From Comamonadaceae bacterium 2PF (lineage in GTDB: Bacteria > Pseudomonadota > Gammaproteobacteria > Burkholderiales > Burkholderiaceae_C), in the NCBI GenBank assembly GCA_005502875.1, contig SCMV01000003.1:123619-187618 (forward strand): DNA of 64,000 nt, in the 5' to 3' direction. Made by a program: the position numbers and the translations under genes. The first letter of the stretch is position 1; each line of letters begins with the position of its first letter. The notes beneath the pieces were generated by a model that searched no databases, had not been told where the DNA came from, and saw only the letters and a list, made by a program, of their open reading frames with translations. Below, one piece after another: positions 7,875-17,439 of the stretch.

Positions 7875-9106
7875 GCGGCAATGGTTTCGAACAAGCGGCG
7901 CTGCGCGATGTTTCGGTGATCTGCCGACAGCAGTTGAAATGCCACGCTGGCCGCCATTTGTTGGCCCAAGGTGACGGGAACAGCGTTGCCCAGCTGCCTC
8001 ATGGCTTCGCCCCACGCGCCGTGCAGTTCGTAGCTGTCAGGGAAAGCTTGCAAGCGGGCCGACTCCCGGATGCTGAAGTATCGGACCGACCCATCCAGCC
8101 TGACCAGCATGTTCTCACCACCCGGCACGCCGTGGCCCCCCGCCTTGAGTGTTTTGGCAGGCAGATCCATGGGGCTGCCGGTGTGACCAGGATAGACGCG
8201 TGCGCCCGCTTGCAGGCGATGGTTGAGGTCCAGCCCTCGGCCGTCTTCTCGCGGCTCGGGCAGCCCGATCAAGGCGTCACGCACCGTTCGCCATGCTGCT
8301 TTGGTGGGAAGCATGCCCAGTCCTTTCATCCCGGCCACCAAGTTGACCTGCTTCGCAGGCAGGGGGGGGCGATGTTTGCTGGCAATTTTGTGCCGATCCC
8401 AATAGGAGCCGTCTACATACTGGTCATACAACAAGGCATCGAGTGAGTGCGTCTCTGCAGGAAACGACCACCGGGCATCCACATCGCTGCGGAAGCCGAC
8501 GATGAAGACGCGTTCGCGTTTTTGCGCAACCCCATAGTTTGCGGCGTTGACCAGACCAACGAACAGTCGATAGCTCAGGCCATTGCCGGAGTTCTTCCGT
8601 GACGTCTTGAACTCTTGCAACCGTTTTTGATGGTCGCACCAAGACTCGTCTGATTTCTTGGTGATTTCGGGGAACTCCAACTGCAGTTGGATGTACGAAA
8701 AGTACGACGAGAAGCTCGCGCGTGTGAGGCCTTTGACGTTCTCAAACAGGAAAGCGCGTGGACGCAGTTTGCGCACGATGGACACAGCCGCAGGAAACAT
8801 GTCGCGCGCATCGAGGTTGGCCTGGTGTTTGCCTCCCATGGAAAAGGGCTGACACGGCGGTCCGCCGGCCACCAGATCCAACCCTTCCATTGACGACGTG
8901 TCCACATGGTCTATCCAGTGACGAACATCGCCCTCGAACAGAGGCCACTCTGCCACCAAGGGGTGGCCGCGCTCTTGGTTCTGCCGGATGGAGTCACAAG
9001 CCCAGCGGTCCCACTCCACCACGCCGCAGCTCTTGAACCCGGCCAATCCAACGCCCATGGCCAATCCGCCTGCGCCGGCGAAGAGCTCTACAGAGGTGAG
9101 GGACAT
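7871..9106 (-). CDS. DNA (cytosine-5) methyltransferase of the Eco29kI-like restriction-modification system
   Basis: The 411-residue enzyme carries the ordered C5-methyltransferase motifs: VELFAGAGG (motif I, residues 6-14), GGPPCQPFS with catalytic Cys85 (IV), FENVKGL (VI), QKRERVFIVG (VIII), and ESARLQAFP with QLGNAVPV (IX-X). It should protect the partner nuclease's target, probably CCGCGG. The ATG at MSLTSVELFAG is preferred because C5 enzymes usually begin a few residues before motif I; a farther upstream ATG would place an SOS box inside the coding region. It is upstream of and overlaps the nuclease gene, so both share a promoter region that contains a LexA box. Confidence 0.93.
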   Translation of the reverse strand: MSLTSVELFAGAGGLAMGVGLAGFKSCGVVEWDRWACDSIRQNQERGHPLVAEWPLFEGDVRHWIDHVDTSSMEGLDLVAGGPPCQPFSMGGKHQANLDARDMFPAAVSIVRKLRPRAFLFENVKGLTRASFSSYFSYIQLQLEFPEITKKSDESWCDHQKRLQEFKTSRKNSGNGLSYRLFVGLVNAANYGVAQKRERVFIVGFRSDVDARWSFPAETHSLDALLYDQYVDGSYWDRHKIASKHRPPLPAKQVNLVAGMKGLGMLPTKAAWRTVRDALIGLPEPREDGRGLDLNHRLQAGARVYPGHTGSPMDLPAKTLKAGGHGVPGGENMLVRLDGSVRYFSIRESARLQAFPDSYELHGAWGEAMRQLGNAVPVTLGQQMAASVAFQLLSADHRNIAQRRLFETIAA

Positions 9107-9113
9107 GGTCGCA

Positions 9114-9133
9114 TACTGTATTTTTTGACAGTA
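9114..9133 (-). promoter_or_regulatory. Predicted LexA (SOS) box at the methyltransferase start
   Basis: On the + strand the site reads TACTGTATTTTTTGACAGTA. It keeps both TACTGT and ACAGTA arms of the E. coli LexA consensus with the correct 8-base spacer, and an extra A-T pair extends the symmetry. It ends 7 bases before the methyltransferase ATG. A short GTGT-N5-ACAC palindrome lies just upstream (9140-9152) and could be a second operator. LexA control of a restriction-modification operon is inferred from the site alone. Confidence 0.7.
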
Positions 9134-9211
9134 TTCCAGTGTATCAAACACAACGCTCCATGGGACTCACCCCAGTGGGCGTGTCGCGTGTGTTCCATAG
9201 CGGTTCGCTGT

Positions 9212-10405
9212 TCAGAAAAACGCCTGAATCCCCGTCTGCGCACGCCCCAGGATCAACGCATGCACGTCATGCGTGCCCTCGTAGGTGTTGACCACCTCCA
9301 GGTTGACCAGGTGCCGCGCCACGCCGAACTCGTCGCTGATGCCGTTGCCGCCCATCATGTCGCGGGCCAGTCGGGCGATGTCCAGCGCCTTGCCGCAGTT
9401 GTTGCGCTTCATGATCGAGGTGACCTCGACGGCGGCGGTGCCTTCGTCCTTCATGCGGCCCAGGCGCAGGCTGCCTTGCAGGCCCAGCGCGATCTCGGTC
9501 TGCATGTCGGCCAGCTTCTTCTGGATGAGCTGGTTGGCGGCCAGCGGGCGACCGAACTGCTGGCGGTCGAGCACGTATTGGCGCGCGCGGAACCAGCAGT
9601 CTTCGGCCGCGCCCATGGCGCCCCACGAGATGCCATAACGCGCGCTGTTGAGGCAGGTGAAGGGGCCTTTCAAGCCGCGCACCTCGGGGAAGGCGTTTTC
9701 TTCGGGCACGAAGACGTCGTCCATCACGATCTCGCCGGTGATGCTGGCGCGCAGGCCGACCTTGCCGTGGATGGCGGGGGCGCTCAGGCCCTTGAAGCCC
9801 TTCTCCAGCACGAAGCCGCGGATCTGGTCCTTGCCGTTTTCATGGCACTGCGCCCACACCACGAACACGTCGGCAATCGGCGAGTTGCTGATCCACATCT
9901 TGCTGCCGCGCAGCGTGTAGCCGCCGTCCACCTTGGTGGCGCGCGTGAGCATGCTGGCCGGGTCGGAGCCGTGGTTGGGCTCGGTCAGGCCGAAGCAGCC
10001 GATGAACTCGCCGTTGGCCAGCTTGGGCAGGTACTTGCGCTTGGTGGCCTCGTTGCCGAAGGCGTTGATGGGCACCATCACCAACGAAGATTGCACGCTC
10101 ATCATCGAGCGGTAGCCGCTGTCCACGCGTTCGACCTCGCGTGCGATCAGGCCGTAGCTGACGTAGTTCAGGCCCGCGCCGCCGTACTCGGTCGGGATGG
10201 TGGCGCCCAGCAGGCCCAGCTCGCCCATCTCTCGGAAGATGGCCGGGTCGGTCTGCTCGTTGCGAAAAGCCAGCGTCACGCGGGGCAGCAGTTTGCCCTG
10301 TGCGTACTCGCGCGCGGCGTCCTTGATCATGCGCTCTTCCTGCGTGAGCTGGTCGTCCAGCAGCAGCGGGTCGGCCCAGTTGAAGGTGGCTTTGTTGGCG
10401 CTCAT
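9212..10405 (-). CDS. gcdH: Glutaryl-CoA dehydrogenase
   Basis: GcdH is the FAD enzyme that oxidises and decarboxylates glutaryl-CoA to crotonyl-CoA. The 397-residue length fits, and the family hallmarks are present: [18 protein letters not shown] near residue 90, the FAD loops [13 protein letters not shown] and KMWISNSP, and catalytic glutamate about residue 376 in [15 protein letters not shown]. The ATG beginning MSANKATF follows AAGAGAG at good spacing; an in-frame ATG 27 bases upstream is less likely. It is the last gene of the leftward acyl-CoA block and would take the glutaryl-CoA made when pimeloyl-CoA is shortened by one beta-oxidation round. Confidence 0.93.
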   Translation of the reverse strand: MSANKATFNWADPLLLDDQLTQEERMIKDAAREYAQGKLLPRVTLAFRNEQTDPAIFREMGELGLLGATIPTEYGGAGLNYVSYGLIAREVERVDSGYRSMMSVQSSLVMVPINAFGNEATKRKYLPKLANGEFIGCFGLTEPNHGSDPASMLTRATKVDGGYTLRGSKMWISNSPIADVFVVWAQCHENGKDQIRGFVLEKGFKGLSAPAIHGKVGLRASITGEIVMDDVFVPEENAFPEVRGLKGPFTCLNSARYGISWGAMGAAEDCWFRARQYVLDRQQFGRPLAANQLIQKKLADMQTEIALGLQGSLRLGRMKDEGTAAVEVTSIMKRNNCGKALDIARLARDMMGGNGISDEFGVARHLVNLEVVNTYEGTHDVHALILGRAQTGIQAFF

Positions 10406-10466
10406 GGTGTCTCTCTTGGGTGTGTGATTCAAGGGGGCGCGGATGCGGGCGGCATGCGTGCGGTGT

Positions 10467-12140
10467 TCAGCGTGACTCGGCCGATTGCAGCTCGCGCCAC
10501 AGGATCTTGCCAGTGGCCGATTTGGGCAGGCGTTCGGCGAAGGCGACGGTGCGCGGTGCCTTGTAGGCGGCCATGTTCGTGTGCGCCCAGTCGACGATGT
10601 CGGCTTCGCTGACCAGGCCGCGCGCTTCGGGCTTGAGCACGACGATGGCCTTGACGCTCTCGCCGCGGCGCTCGTCGCGCGTGCCGATCACGCAGGCCTC
10701 CTGGATGGCGGGGTGGGCGTAGAGCAGGGCTTCGACCTCGCTGGGCCAGACCTTGAAGCCGGACGCATTGATCATGCGCTTGAGCCGGTCGACCATGTGG
10801 AAGTAGCCGTCTTCGTCGGTGCGGGCCAGGTCGCCTGTGCGCAGAAAGCGCCTGCCATCCAGTGTGATGAAGGCCTCGGCGTTGGCGGCGTCGTTGCGCC
10901 AGTAGCCCTGCATCAGCTGCGGGCCGTGGATGATGACTTCGCCCACTTCTCCGGGTGGCAGTTCTTCAAAGGTCTCGGGGTTCACCACGCGCGAGTCGAC
11001 GTCGAAAATGGGGATGCCCAGGCATTGCCGCTTGGGGCGCGGCGCGGGGTTGATGTGCGTGGCGGCCATGGTCTCCGACAAGCCATAGCCTTCGATGTAG
11101 TCCAGGCCGGTGAGGGCCTTCAGGCGTGCGGCCACCGCTTCGGGCATGGCGGCGCCACCGCCGCCGATGCTTTGCAGGCTGCTCAGGTCGGCGCTTTCGA
11201 TGCCAGGGTGAGCCAGCAGGTCCACCACCATGGTCGAGATCATCTGCGCGGCGGTGATGCGCTGGCGTTGCAGGCATTCGAGCGCGACGTCGCGGTCCCA
11301 GCGGGGCAGGATGACGGCGGTGGCGCCCAGGTGCAGCACGCTGTTCAAGCTGCTTTGAAAGCCGGTGACATGGAAGTAGGGCAGGGTGGCCAGGATGACG
11401 GCATCGGGGGAGCTGCCCAGCCACACGCTGCGCGCCACCGTGCCGTACATGACGCTGCGGTGCGTGTGCATGCAGCCCTTGGGGTGGCCGGTGGTGCCGG
11501 AGGTGTAGGGCATCACGGCCAGGTCGTCGGGGCCGCCTTGCAAGGGCGCCGGTGCGCGGTGTTGGGCCATGGCATTGGCCCACAGCGTCACGCCGTCGTG
11601 GGTGATCTGCTGGCGCGGTGCAGCGATGAAGTCTGGCACGCGCATGTCGGTCGGCGCCGTCAGGTGGTCACGGTAGGCGGCCACGAGAACCTGCTGCAGG
11701 CCCTCGCCGGTGCGTCGGCCTTCTTCCAGCAAGGGCGCAACCTGATCGAACAGATCCTGTGCACAGATCAGCACCTTCGCGCCTGCGTCCTTGACCAGGT
11801 GCCGGATCTCTTCCGTGCGGTTCATCGGGTTGACTGGCACCAGCACGGCATCGGCGCGCAGCACGCCATACGCGCCGATGGCGAACTGCGGGCTGTTCTG
11901 CGTGCACAGCAGCACGCGGTCGCCACGCTGCACACCGGCCACCTGTTGCAGCCAGCCGGCCAGCCACTCGGTCTGCTCTTTGAACTGACCGTGCGTGACG
12001 ACGCTGTCGTAGAACACGAGGCAAGGCTTGCCCGGGTGGCGATCGGCCGAGGCAGCGACGTTGGCCCACAGGTGCGTCTGCGGAAAGTCCAGCGAGCGGG
12101 GCATGCCGCTGGGCCAATGCTGGAGGTGGCGGTCGGACAT
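10467..12140 (-). CDS. Acyl-CoA synthetase (AMP-forming, long/medium-chain or dicarboxylate type)
   Basis: The protein activates a carboxylic acid to its CoA thioester through an acyl-adenylate. Its 557 residues carry the AMP-binding P-loop [12 protein letters not shown] (211-222), the YGLSETMA motif, the hinge-region RTGD and the C-terminal catalytic lysine in [13 protein letters not shown]. The substrate is not readable from sequence; the neighbouring PimC/PimD-like dehydrogenases and GcdH suggest a dicarboxylic or medium-chain acid. It lies 61 bases from gcdH and 80 bases downstream of the dehydrogenase pair, all on one strand. Confidence 0.88.
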   Translation of the reverse strand: MSDRHLQHWPSGMPRSLDFPQTHLWANVAASADRHPGKPCLVFYDSVVTHGQFKEQTEWLAGWLQQVAGVQRGDRVLLCTQNSPQFAIGAYGVLRADAVLVPVNPMNRTEEIRHLVKDAGAKVLICAQDLFDQVAPLLEEGRRTGEGLQQVLVAAYRDHLTAPTDMRVPDFIAAPRQQITHDGVTLWANAMAQHRAPAPLQGGPDDLAVMPYTSGTTGHPKGCMHTHRSVMYGTVARSVWLGSSPDAVILATLPYFHVTGFQSSLNSVLHLGATAVILPRWDRDVALECLQRQRITAAQMISTMVVDLLAHPGIESADLSSLQSIGGGGAAMPEAVAARLKALTGLDYIEGYGLSETMAATHINPAPRPKRQCLGIPIFDVDSRVVNPETFEELPPGEVGEVIIHGPQLMQGYWRNDAANAEAFITLDGRRFLRTGDLARTDEDGYFHMVDRLKRMINASGFKVWPSEVEALLYAHPAIQEACVIGTRDERRGESVKAIVVLKPEARGLVSEADIVDWAHTNMAAYKAPRTVAFAERLPKSATGKILWRELQSAESR

Positions 12141-12220
12141 GGCGGCGATGTTACGGGTTCTGGTGGACGCTCGATCTGCGTGATGTCTCCCCCGGGGGGG
12201 CAGGGGCGTTCCTCAAGGGG

Positions 12221-13354
12221 TCAGGCCGCGCGGCCCAGCTCGATGAAGCGCGCCAGGTGGTGGTCTTCGTCGCCCAGCTGGTGGTCGATGAGGATCAGGC
12301 GCTTGGCGTGGTGGGCCAGCGCCAGCTCCCACGTCATGCCGATGCCGCCATGCAGCTGGATGGCCTCTTGCGCCACCAGCGTGCCGATGCGGCCAATGCT
12401 GACCTTGGCCGCCGACAGCGCGCGCTCTCGCGCGATGCGTTCTCCATCGATGGCAGCGGCCGCATTGATGACCGCCGATCGCGCCTGCTCAACCTCCAGC
12501 AGCACATCGGCCATGCGGTGCTGCAGGGCCTGGAAGCTGCCAATCGGCACGCCGAACTGCTTGCGGGTTTGCAGGTATTCGATGGTCATGCGCTTGGTGG
12601 CTTCCATCGAGCCCAGGCTTTCGGCACACAGGGCCAGGATGCCTTGGCCGATGGCGTGTTCCAGCGTGGCGTGGCCTTGGCCGGCTTCGCCCAGCAGGGC
12701 CGATGCAGGCAGGCTCACCTGGTCGAGCGTGACGTCGGCCGTGCGGCCGCCATCGTGCGTGGCAAAGCTCCTGATAGTGAGCCCCGGTGACTTGGCCGGC
12801 ACGATGAACAGCGCGATGCCATCGGCATCCGTCGCCTCACCCGACACGCGAGCCGAAACCACCAGCCAATCGGCTTGATCGCCCAACGGCACCGCCGTCT
12901 TGCGGCCTTGCAGCAGCCAGCCGTCGGCATTGCGCTCGGCCTGCGTGGTCACGTGCTTGATGTCATGGAAGGCGCAAGGCTCTTCGTGTGCCAGCGTGGC
13001 GACCTGGCTGCCGTCGATCAAGCCATTGAGCAGCAACTTTTGTTCTGCGTTGCCCGCGTGCGCCACGGCGCTGCCGGCCAGCAGAACGGGCAGCGCAGGC
13101 GTGAGCGCCAGGCCATGGCCGATGGCCTCGAACACCACGGCGATGTCGAAGCCCTGGCCGCCATAGCCGCCATCGGCTTCGCTGAACAGCGCGCCCGCGG
13201 CGCCCACGTCGCACAGCTGTTGCCACGCGCGGCGGTCGAAGCCTGTCGATTGCTGGACGGTGGCCATGCGGGCTTCGAAGCTCATTTGCTCGCTGATGAA
13301 GCGGCCGAGCGTGTCCGCCAGCATGCGGCGGTCTTCGGTGTGCTGGAAGTTCAT
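12221..13354 (-). CDS. Acyl-CoA dehydrogenase, PimD-like small subunit
   Basis: This 377-residue flavoprotein is the shorter, more divergent member of a paired acyl-CoA dehydrogenase. It starts with MNFQHTEDRRMLADTLGRF and ends with a helix rich in LAHHAKRLILIDHQLGDEDHH, both typical of pimeloyl-CoA dehydrogenase small subunits. FAD-contact features such as QLHGGIGMTWELALAHH are present, while the usual catalytic glutamate position is not obvious, as expected for the non-catalytic partner of an alpha2-beta2 enzyme. Only 10 bases separate it from the large-subunit gene, so they are cotranscribed and probably assemble together. The dicarboxylyl-CoA substrate is inferred. Confidence 0.85.
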   Translation of the reverse strand: MNFQHTEDRRMLADTLGRFISEQMSFEARMATVQQSTGFDRRAWQQLCDVGAAGALFSEADGGYGGQGFDIAVVFEAIGHGLALTPALPVLLAGSAVAHAGNAEQKLLLNGLIDGSQVATLAHEEPCAFHDIKHVTTQAERNADGWLLQGRKTAVPLGDQADWLVVSARVSGEATDADGIALFIVPAKSPGLTIRSFATHDGGRTADVTLDQVSLPASALLGEAGQGHATLEHAIGQGILALCAESLGSMEATKRMTIEYLQTRKQFGVPIGSFQALQHRMADVLLEVEQARSAVINAAAAIDGERIARERALSAAKVSIGRIGTLVAQEAIQLHGGIGMTWELALAHHAKRLILIDHQLGDEDHHLARFIELGRAA

Positions 13355-13364
13355 GGTCGCGTTC

Positions 13365-14555
13365 TCACAGGCCCAGGATCATCTTGGCGATGATGTTCTT
13401 CTGGATCTCGTTGGAGCCGCCGAAGATCGACAGCTTGCGGTTGTTGAAGTACTGGGGCGTGGCGTGCAGCGCTTCGGGTTGTGCACCCGCCGGGCCTGCC
13501 TCGCCCTCTTCGACGAAGGCCAGCGCGTGCGGGCCCATGGCGCGGCGCATCAGCGCGTTCAGCTCCTGGCGGATCACCGTGCCCTTGATCTTGAGCATCG
13601 AGCTTTCGGCGCCCGGTGCGCCGCCGCCTGCCACCGCCGCGATCACGCGCAGGTTGGTGGTCTTCATGTTCTCCAACTCGATCTCGACATGCGCCATGCG
13701 CGCCGCGAACAACGGGTCATCGGCCAGTGGCTTGCCGTTCTTTTTCACGCGCTGAGCCACCGACTTCAATCGCTCCAGCGCCGCCACCGAGAAGCCCACG
13801 CCCGCGATGTTGGTGCGCTCATAAGTCAGCAGGAACTTGGCGCAGGTCCAGCCCTTGTGCTCTTCGCCCACCAGGTTGGCCACCGGCACCTTCACGTCGG
13901 TGAAGAAGACCTCGTTGACCTCGTGCTCGCCATCGAGCGTGATGATGGGGCGCACCTCCACGCCAGGCGAGGCCATGTCGATCAGCAGGAAGCTGATGCC
14001 TTCCTGCTTCTTGGCTTCCTTGTTCGTGCGCACCAGGCAGAAGATCATGTTCGCGTGGTGGCCCAGCGTGGTCCAGGTCTTCTGGCCGTTGACGACGTAG
14101 AACTCGCCCGATGCGTCTTTGACGGCCGTGGTCTTGACCGAGGCCAGGTCAGAGCCCGCGCCGGGTTCGGAGTAGCCCTGGCACCACCAATCGGCGCCGC
14201 TCAGGATGCGCGGCAGCCAGTGGCGCTTTTGTGCATCGCTGCCGTACTTGATGAGCACAGGCCCCAGCATGTTCACCCCGAAGGGCACGGTGCGCGGACA
14301 GTGCGCCAGCGCGCACTCGTTGTCGAAGATGAACTTCTGCACGGCGCTCCAGCCGGTGCCGCCCCATTCGCGCGGCCAGTGGTTGGCCAGCCAGCCGCGG
14401 GCGTTGAGGATGGCGTGCCAGCGCTCGTGGTCGGCTTTGCTCAGGTGGCGGCCTTCGCGCACCTTGTCGGTCAGGTCTGCGGGCACCTTCTCGCGCAGGA
14501 AGGCGCGCACCTCTTCGCGAAAAGCCAGTTCATCAGGGGTGAAACTCAGGTCCAT
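13365..14555 (-). CDS. Acyl-CoA dehydrogenase, PimC-like large subunit
   Basis: The 396-residue protein is a full-length acyl-CoA dehydrogenase with FAD-binding WCQGYSEPGAGSDLAS (124-139), NGQKTWTTLGHHAN and the C-terminal FGGSNEIQKNIIAKMILGL. A glutamate in LLTYERTNIAG (Glu246) is at the position used as base by isovaleryl-CoA-type enzymes and may be catalytic. It resembles the large subunit of pimeloyl-CoA dehydrogenase and pairs with the adjacent small subunit. It performs the first oxidation in the beta-oxidation cycle encoded here, 27 bases downstream of the thiolase gene. Confidence 0.87.
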   Translation of the reverse strand: MDLSFTPDELAFREEVRAFLREKVPADLTDKVREGRHLSKADHERWHAILNARGWLANHWPREWGGTGWSAVQKFIFDNECALAHCPRTVPFGVNMLGPVLIKYGSDAQKRHWLPRILSGADWWCQGYSEPGAGSDLASVKTTAVKDASGEFYVVNGQKTWTTLGHHANMIFCLVRTNKEAKKQEGISFLLIDMASPGVEVRPIITLDGEHEVNEVFFTDVKVPVANLVGEEHKGWTCAKFLLTYERTNIAGVGFSVAALERLKSVAQRVKKNGKPLADDPLFAARMAHVEIELENMKTTNLRVIAAVAGGGAPGAESSMLKIKGTVIRQELNALMRRAMGPHALAFVEEGEAGPAGAQPEALHATPQYFNNRKLSIFGGSNEIQKNIIAKMILGL

Positions 14556-14582
14556 GGTGAGCGGTCTCCAGAAGGCTTCGCG

Positions 14583-15797
14583 TCAGAAAATCTCGAACAG
14601 GCCGGCCGCACCCATGCCACCGGCGATGCACATGGTCACCACGGCCCACCTCACGCTCGGGTCCTTGGCCTTGCGACGGCGGCCTTCGAGCAGCACCGTG
14701 CCCACCAGGCGCGAGCCGGTCATGCCGAACGGATGACCGATGGAGATGGCGCCCCCGTTCACGTTCAAGCGCTCATCGGGGATGCCGAGCTTTTGCTGGC
14801 AGTGGATCGACTGCGAAGCAAACGCCTCATTCAGCTCCCACAGGTCGATGTCCTCGATCTTCAAGCCGTGCCGCGCCAGCAGCTTGGGCACCGCGAACAC
14901 CGGCCCGATGCCCATCTCGTCGGGCTCGCAGCCCGCCACCGCCAGGCCACGGAAAGCACCCAGCGGTTGCAGGCCCAGGCGCTCGGCTTCGCGGCGCTCC
15001 ATCAGCACGCAGGCCGAGGCGCCGTCCGACAGCTGCGAGGCGTTGCCGGCGGTGATGAACTGATCGGCACCGCGCACCGGCTCCAGCTTGGCCAGCGCCT
15101 CGTACGTGGTGCCAGGCCGATTGCAGGTGTCGTGGTCGATGGTGGCCTGCACCTGCGTCACCTCCTTGGTGACCTTGTCCTGCACGGCCATGGTGGTCGT
15201 GATGGACACGATCTCTTCGCGATAACGACCAGCTTCCTGTGCTTCGGCCGTCTTGCGCTGGCTCTCGACCGAGAAACGATCCTGCGCTTCGCGCGAGATG
15301 CCGTACCTCTGCGCCACGATGTCGGCGGTCTCGATCATGGCCATGTACAGCGCCGGCTTGTGCTCGACGATCCACGGGTCCATGCCGGAGTTGCCGTCTT
15401 CGCGTGTTCGGATGCCCGAGATGCTCTCGATGCCCCCAGCGATCATGGCCGGCGCGCCTTCCGCCACGATGCGCCCTGCCGCCATCGCAATGGCTTGCAG
15501 GCCAGACGCGCAGAAGCGGTTCACCGTGGTGCCCGCGATGCTCAGCGGCAGCTCGCTGCGCACGATGCTTTGCCGCGCGATGTTGCGGCCCGTCGTGCCT
15601 TCCGGGTAGCCGCAGCCGAGGATGCAGTCCTCGATCAGCCCCGGGTCGATGCCCGCGCGTTCGACCGCGGCTTTCACCGCGAACGAAGCCAGCGTGGGGC
15701 CCGGCGTGATGTTGAGCTCGCCTCGGTGCGACTTGGTCAGCGGCGTGCGGGCGGTCGAGACGATCACCGCTTCGCGGCTGTGTTGAGAGGGGTGCAT
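14583..15797 (-). CDS. Acetyl-CoA C-acyltransferase (thiolase)
   Basis: Thiolase catalyses the last, carbon-carbon cleaving step of beta-oxidation. The 404-residue product carries the nucleophile Cys96 in [10 protein letters not shown], the [16 protein letters not shown] histidine loop near residue 356, and the second active cysteine in [12 protein letters not shown] near 390. The start ATG ([14 protein letters not shown]) has GAGAGG upstream. It lies between the hydroxyacyl-CoA dehydrogenase and the dehydrogenase pair, the same content as the pimelate (pim) operons of Rhodopseudomonas relatives, which supports a role in dicarboxylate degradation. Confidence 0.93.
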   Translation of the reverse strand: MHPSQHSREAVIVSTARTPLTKSHRGELNITPGPTLASFAVKAAVERAGIDPGLIEDCILGCGYPEGTTGRNIARQSIVRSELPLSIAGTTVNRFCASGLQAIAMAAGRIVAEGAPAMIAGGIESISGIRTREDGNSGMDPWIVEHKPALYMAMIETADIVAQRYGISREAQDRFSVESQRKTAEAQEAGRYREEIVSITTTMAVQDKVTKEVTQVQATIDHDTCNRPGTTYEALAKLEPVRGADQFITAGNASQLSDGASACVLMERREAERLGLQPLGAFRGLAVAGCEPDEMGIGPVFAVPKLLARHGLKIEDIDLWELNEAFASQSIHCQQKLGIPDERLNVNGGAISIGHPFGMTGSRLVGTVLLEGRRRKAKDPSVRWAVVTMCIAGGMGAAGLFEIF

Positions 15798-15871
15798 GGC
15801 GTCTTCGCGTTTGAGGTGTTGGGGTGTCGGGAAAGCAGGCTGGGCTCGGCGGCGGGCGATGCCGGGCGAGA

Positions 15872-17215
15872 TCAGCCGCCGTTCAGTGAGTCGAAGCCGA
15901 GGCCCTCGGCAACCAGCCGCTCCAGCAAGGCTGACGGTTGCCAGAACAGCGCATCGGCCTGCGCGAACTCGCGGATGTCGGCCAGGACCTTGGCCAGGCC
16001 CACCTGATCGGCGTGCCACATCGGCCCGCCCTTGCTGCGCGGAAAACCGTAGCCGTGCACCAGCGTGACATCCACGTCCAGTGGGCGCAAGGCGATGCCC
16101 TCGTCGACGACCTTGGCGCCTTCGTTGACCATGGCCGCGATGTAGCGGCGTTCCAGCTCTTCGCGCGTGAAGGCTCTCGGCGTGATGCCTGCCTGGCGCC
16201 GCTCTTCGTCGATGATCGGCCCCACTTCGGGGTTTGGTGCGCCCGTTCGCGAACCTGCTTCGTATACATACCAGCCGCGCCCTGTCTTTTGCCCGAACCA
16301 GCCTCGCTCGCACAGTCGGTCGGCGATGTGCACATAGCGAGCTTTTGGGTCACGCGTGGCGGCGCGGCGCTTGCGCGTGGCCCAGCCGATGTCGCCTCCG
16401 GCCAGGTCGCTCATTTCATATGGCCCCATCGCGAAGCCGAAGGCCCGAACCATCGCGTCGATCTCGAAAGGCGAGGCACCGTCTTCCGTGAGGTGATCTG
16501 CCGCCGTGCGGTACACAGCCAGGATGCGATTGCCGATGAAGCCATCGCACACGCCGGCGCGCACAGGCACCTTCTTCAAACGCTTCGCCAGCTCGAAGCC
16601 CGTGGCCACCACGTCGGCCGAGACCTTCGCGGGCACCACGATCTCCAGCAGCTTCATGATGTGGGCCGGCGAGAAAAAGTGCAGCCCGATCACGTCACCC
16701 GGCCGCGAGGTGCCGCGCGCGATCTCGTCGATGTCCAGGTAGGAGGTGTTGGTGGCCAGCACCGCGCCCGGCTTGCAGACGCGGTCGAGCTCTGCGAACA
16801 CCGCGTGCTTGACGGCCATGTCCTCGAACACGGCTTCGATGACCAGGTCCACATCGGCGAAGGCGTCGTGGCTCACGGCGCCTTGCCAGCGCGCCATCAC
16901 CTCGGCCTTGCCTTCGGGCGTCAGCCGGCCCTTGGCCACGTGGCCGTCGTAGACCTTCTCGATGCGCGCGCGGCCTTGCGCCAGCGCGGCATCGTCGCGC
17001 TCGACCATCACCACCGGCAGGCCTGCGCTCAGCAGCGCCACCGCGATGCCCGCGCCCATGGTGCCGCCGCCGATCACACCCACCTTGTTCAAAGGCCGGG
17101 GCTGGGACACGCGGGCCTCGGGCGTGTTCAGCACGGCAGCTTCGGCGCGTTGCAGGTGGGCCAGCGCGGCGGCTTCGGTTGCCAAAGGAGCGGTGGAGGG
17201 GGTGTCAGCGGGCAT
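15872..17215 (-). CDS. 3-hydroxyacyl-CoA dehydrogenase (HAD half of a FadB/PimF-type enzyme, no crotonase domain)
   Basis: The enzyme oxidises 3-hydroxyacyl-CoA with NAD. The dinucleotide loop [14 protein letters not shown] sits at 45-58 and catalytic His179 lies in [17 protein letters not shown]. Two C-terminal HAD helical domains follow. Multifunctional relatives (FadB, PimF) carry an enoyl-CoA hydratase domain of about 290 residues in front. Here only a 44-residue lead-in is present, and its [14 protein letters not shown] helix resembles the linker helix between the two domains of the fused enzymes, so this looks like a trimmed derivative. No enoyl-CoA hydratase gene occurs in the window. 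It is the first gene of the leftward block, divergent from a LysR regulator. Confidence 0.9.
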   Translation of the reverse strand: MPADTPSTAPLATEAAALAHLQRAEAAVLNTPEARVSQPRPLNKVGVIGGGTMGAGIAVALLSAGLPVVMVERDDAALAQGRARIEKVYDGHVAKGRLTPEGKAEVMARWQGAVSHDAFADVDLVIEAVFEDMAVKHAVFAELDRVCKPGAVLATNTSYLDIDEIARGTSRPGDVIGLHFFSPAHIMKLLEIVVPAKVSADVVATGFELAKRLKKVPVRAGVCDGFIGNRILAVYRTAADHLTEDGASPFEIDAMVRAFGFAMGPYEMSDLAGGDIGWATRKRRAATRDPKARYVHIADRLCERGWFGQKTGRGWYVYEAGSRTGAPNPEVGPIIDEERRQAGITPRAFTREELERRYIAAMVNEGAKVVDEGIALRPLDVDVTLVHGYGFPRSKGGPMWHADQVGLAKVLADIREFAQADALFWQPSALLERLVAEGLGFDSLNGG

Positions 17216-17372
17216 GGTGCATTCCTGATCGCTTTCGGAGCTCTGTGCTGGCGCCTTGGTTCGGCGAACGGCCGAGGCGCGCGCATCGCCAAGGTGTTGC
17301 TCAGGTGGCTGGGTGGAAAGTGCTCACCACCTGGACTGGGTGCATCAAGCATCCTCCCAGAGCGTTTCGCCT

Positions 17373-17419
17373 TTGACAATCCGGTGTTCTGTTGACAGGC
17401 TGTCAAGCCATTTTTGACA
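17373..17419. promoter_or_regulatory. TTGACA/TGTCAA operator-like array in the divergent promoter region
   Basis: The 224-base gap between the HAD gene and the divergent LysR gene holds TTGACA at 17373, a perfect palindrome TTGACAGGCTGTCAA at 17392-17406, and TTGACA again at 17414. Centres are about 20 bases apart, so a regulator could bind one DNA face. LysR-type regulators commonly bind such sites next to their own gene. The TTGACA units could also act as -35 elements. The rest of the gap shows nothing else. Confidence 0.5.
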
Positions 17420-17439
17420 ATCATGCGATCATCCGCGCC

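Noticed and set aside
7182..9106. Evidence of CCGCGG avoidance supporting the restriction specificity
   Set aside because: CCGCGG occurs several times in the window (for example near 2020, 2670 and 3310), so no avoidance can be claimed.
9122..9130. TTGACA as a -35 element for rightward transcription
   Set aside because: No rightward gene follows and the hexamer is part of the LexA-box arm.
13260..16007. A 915-codon open frame on the + strand
   Set aside because: Antisense of two acyl-CoA dehydrogenase/thiolase genes; no recognisable protein features.
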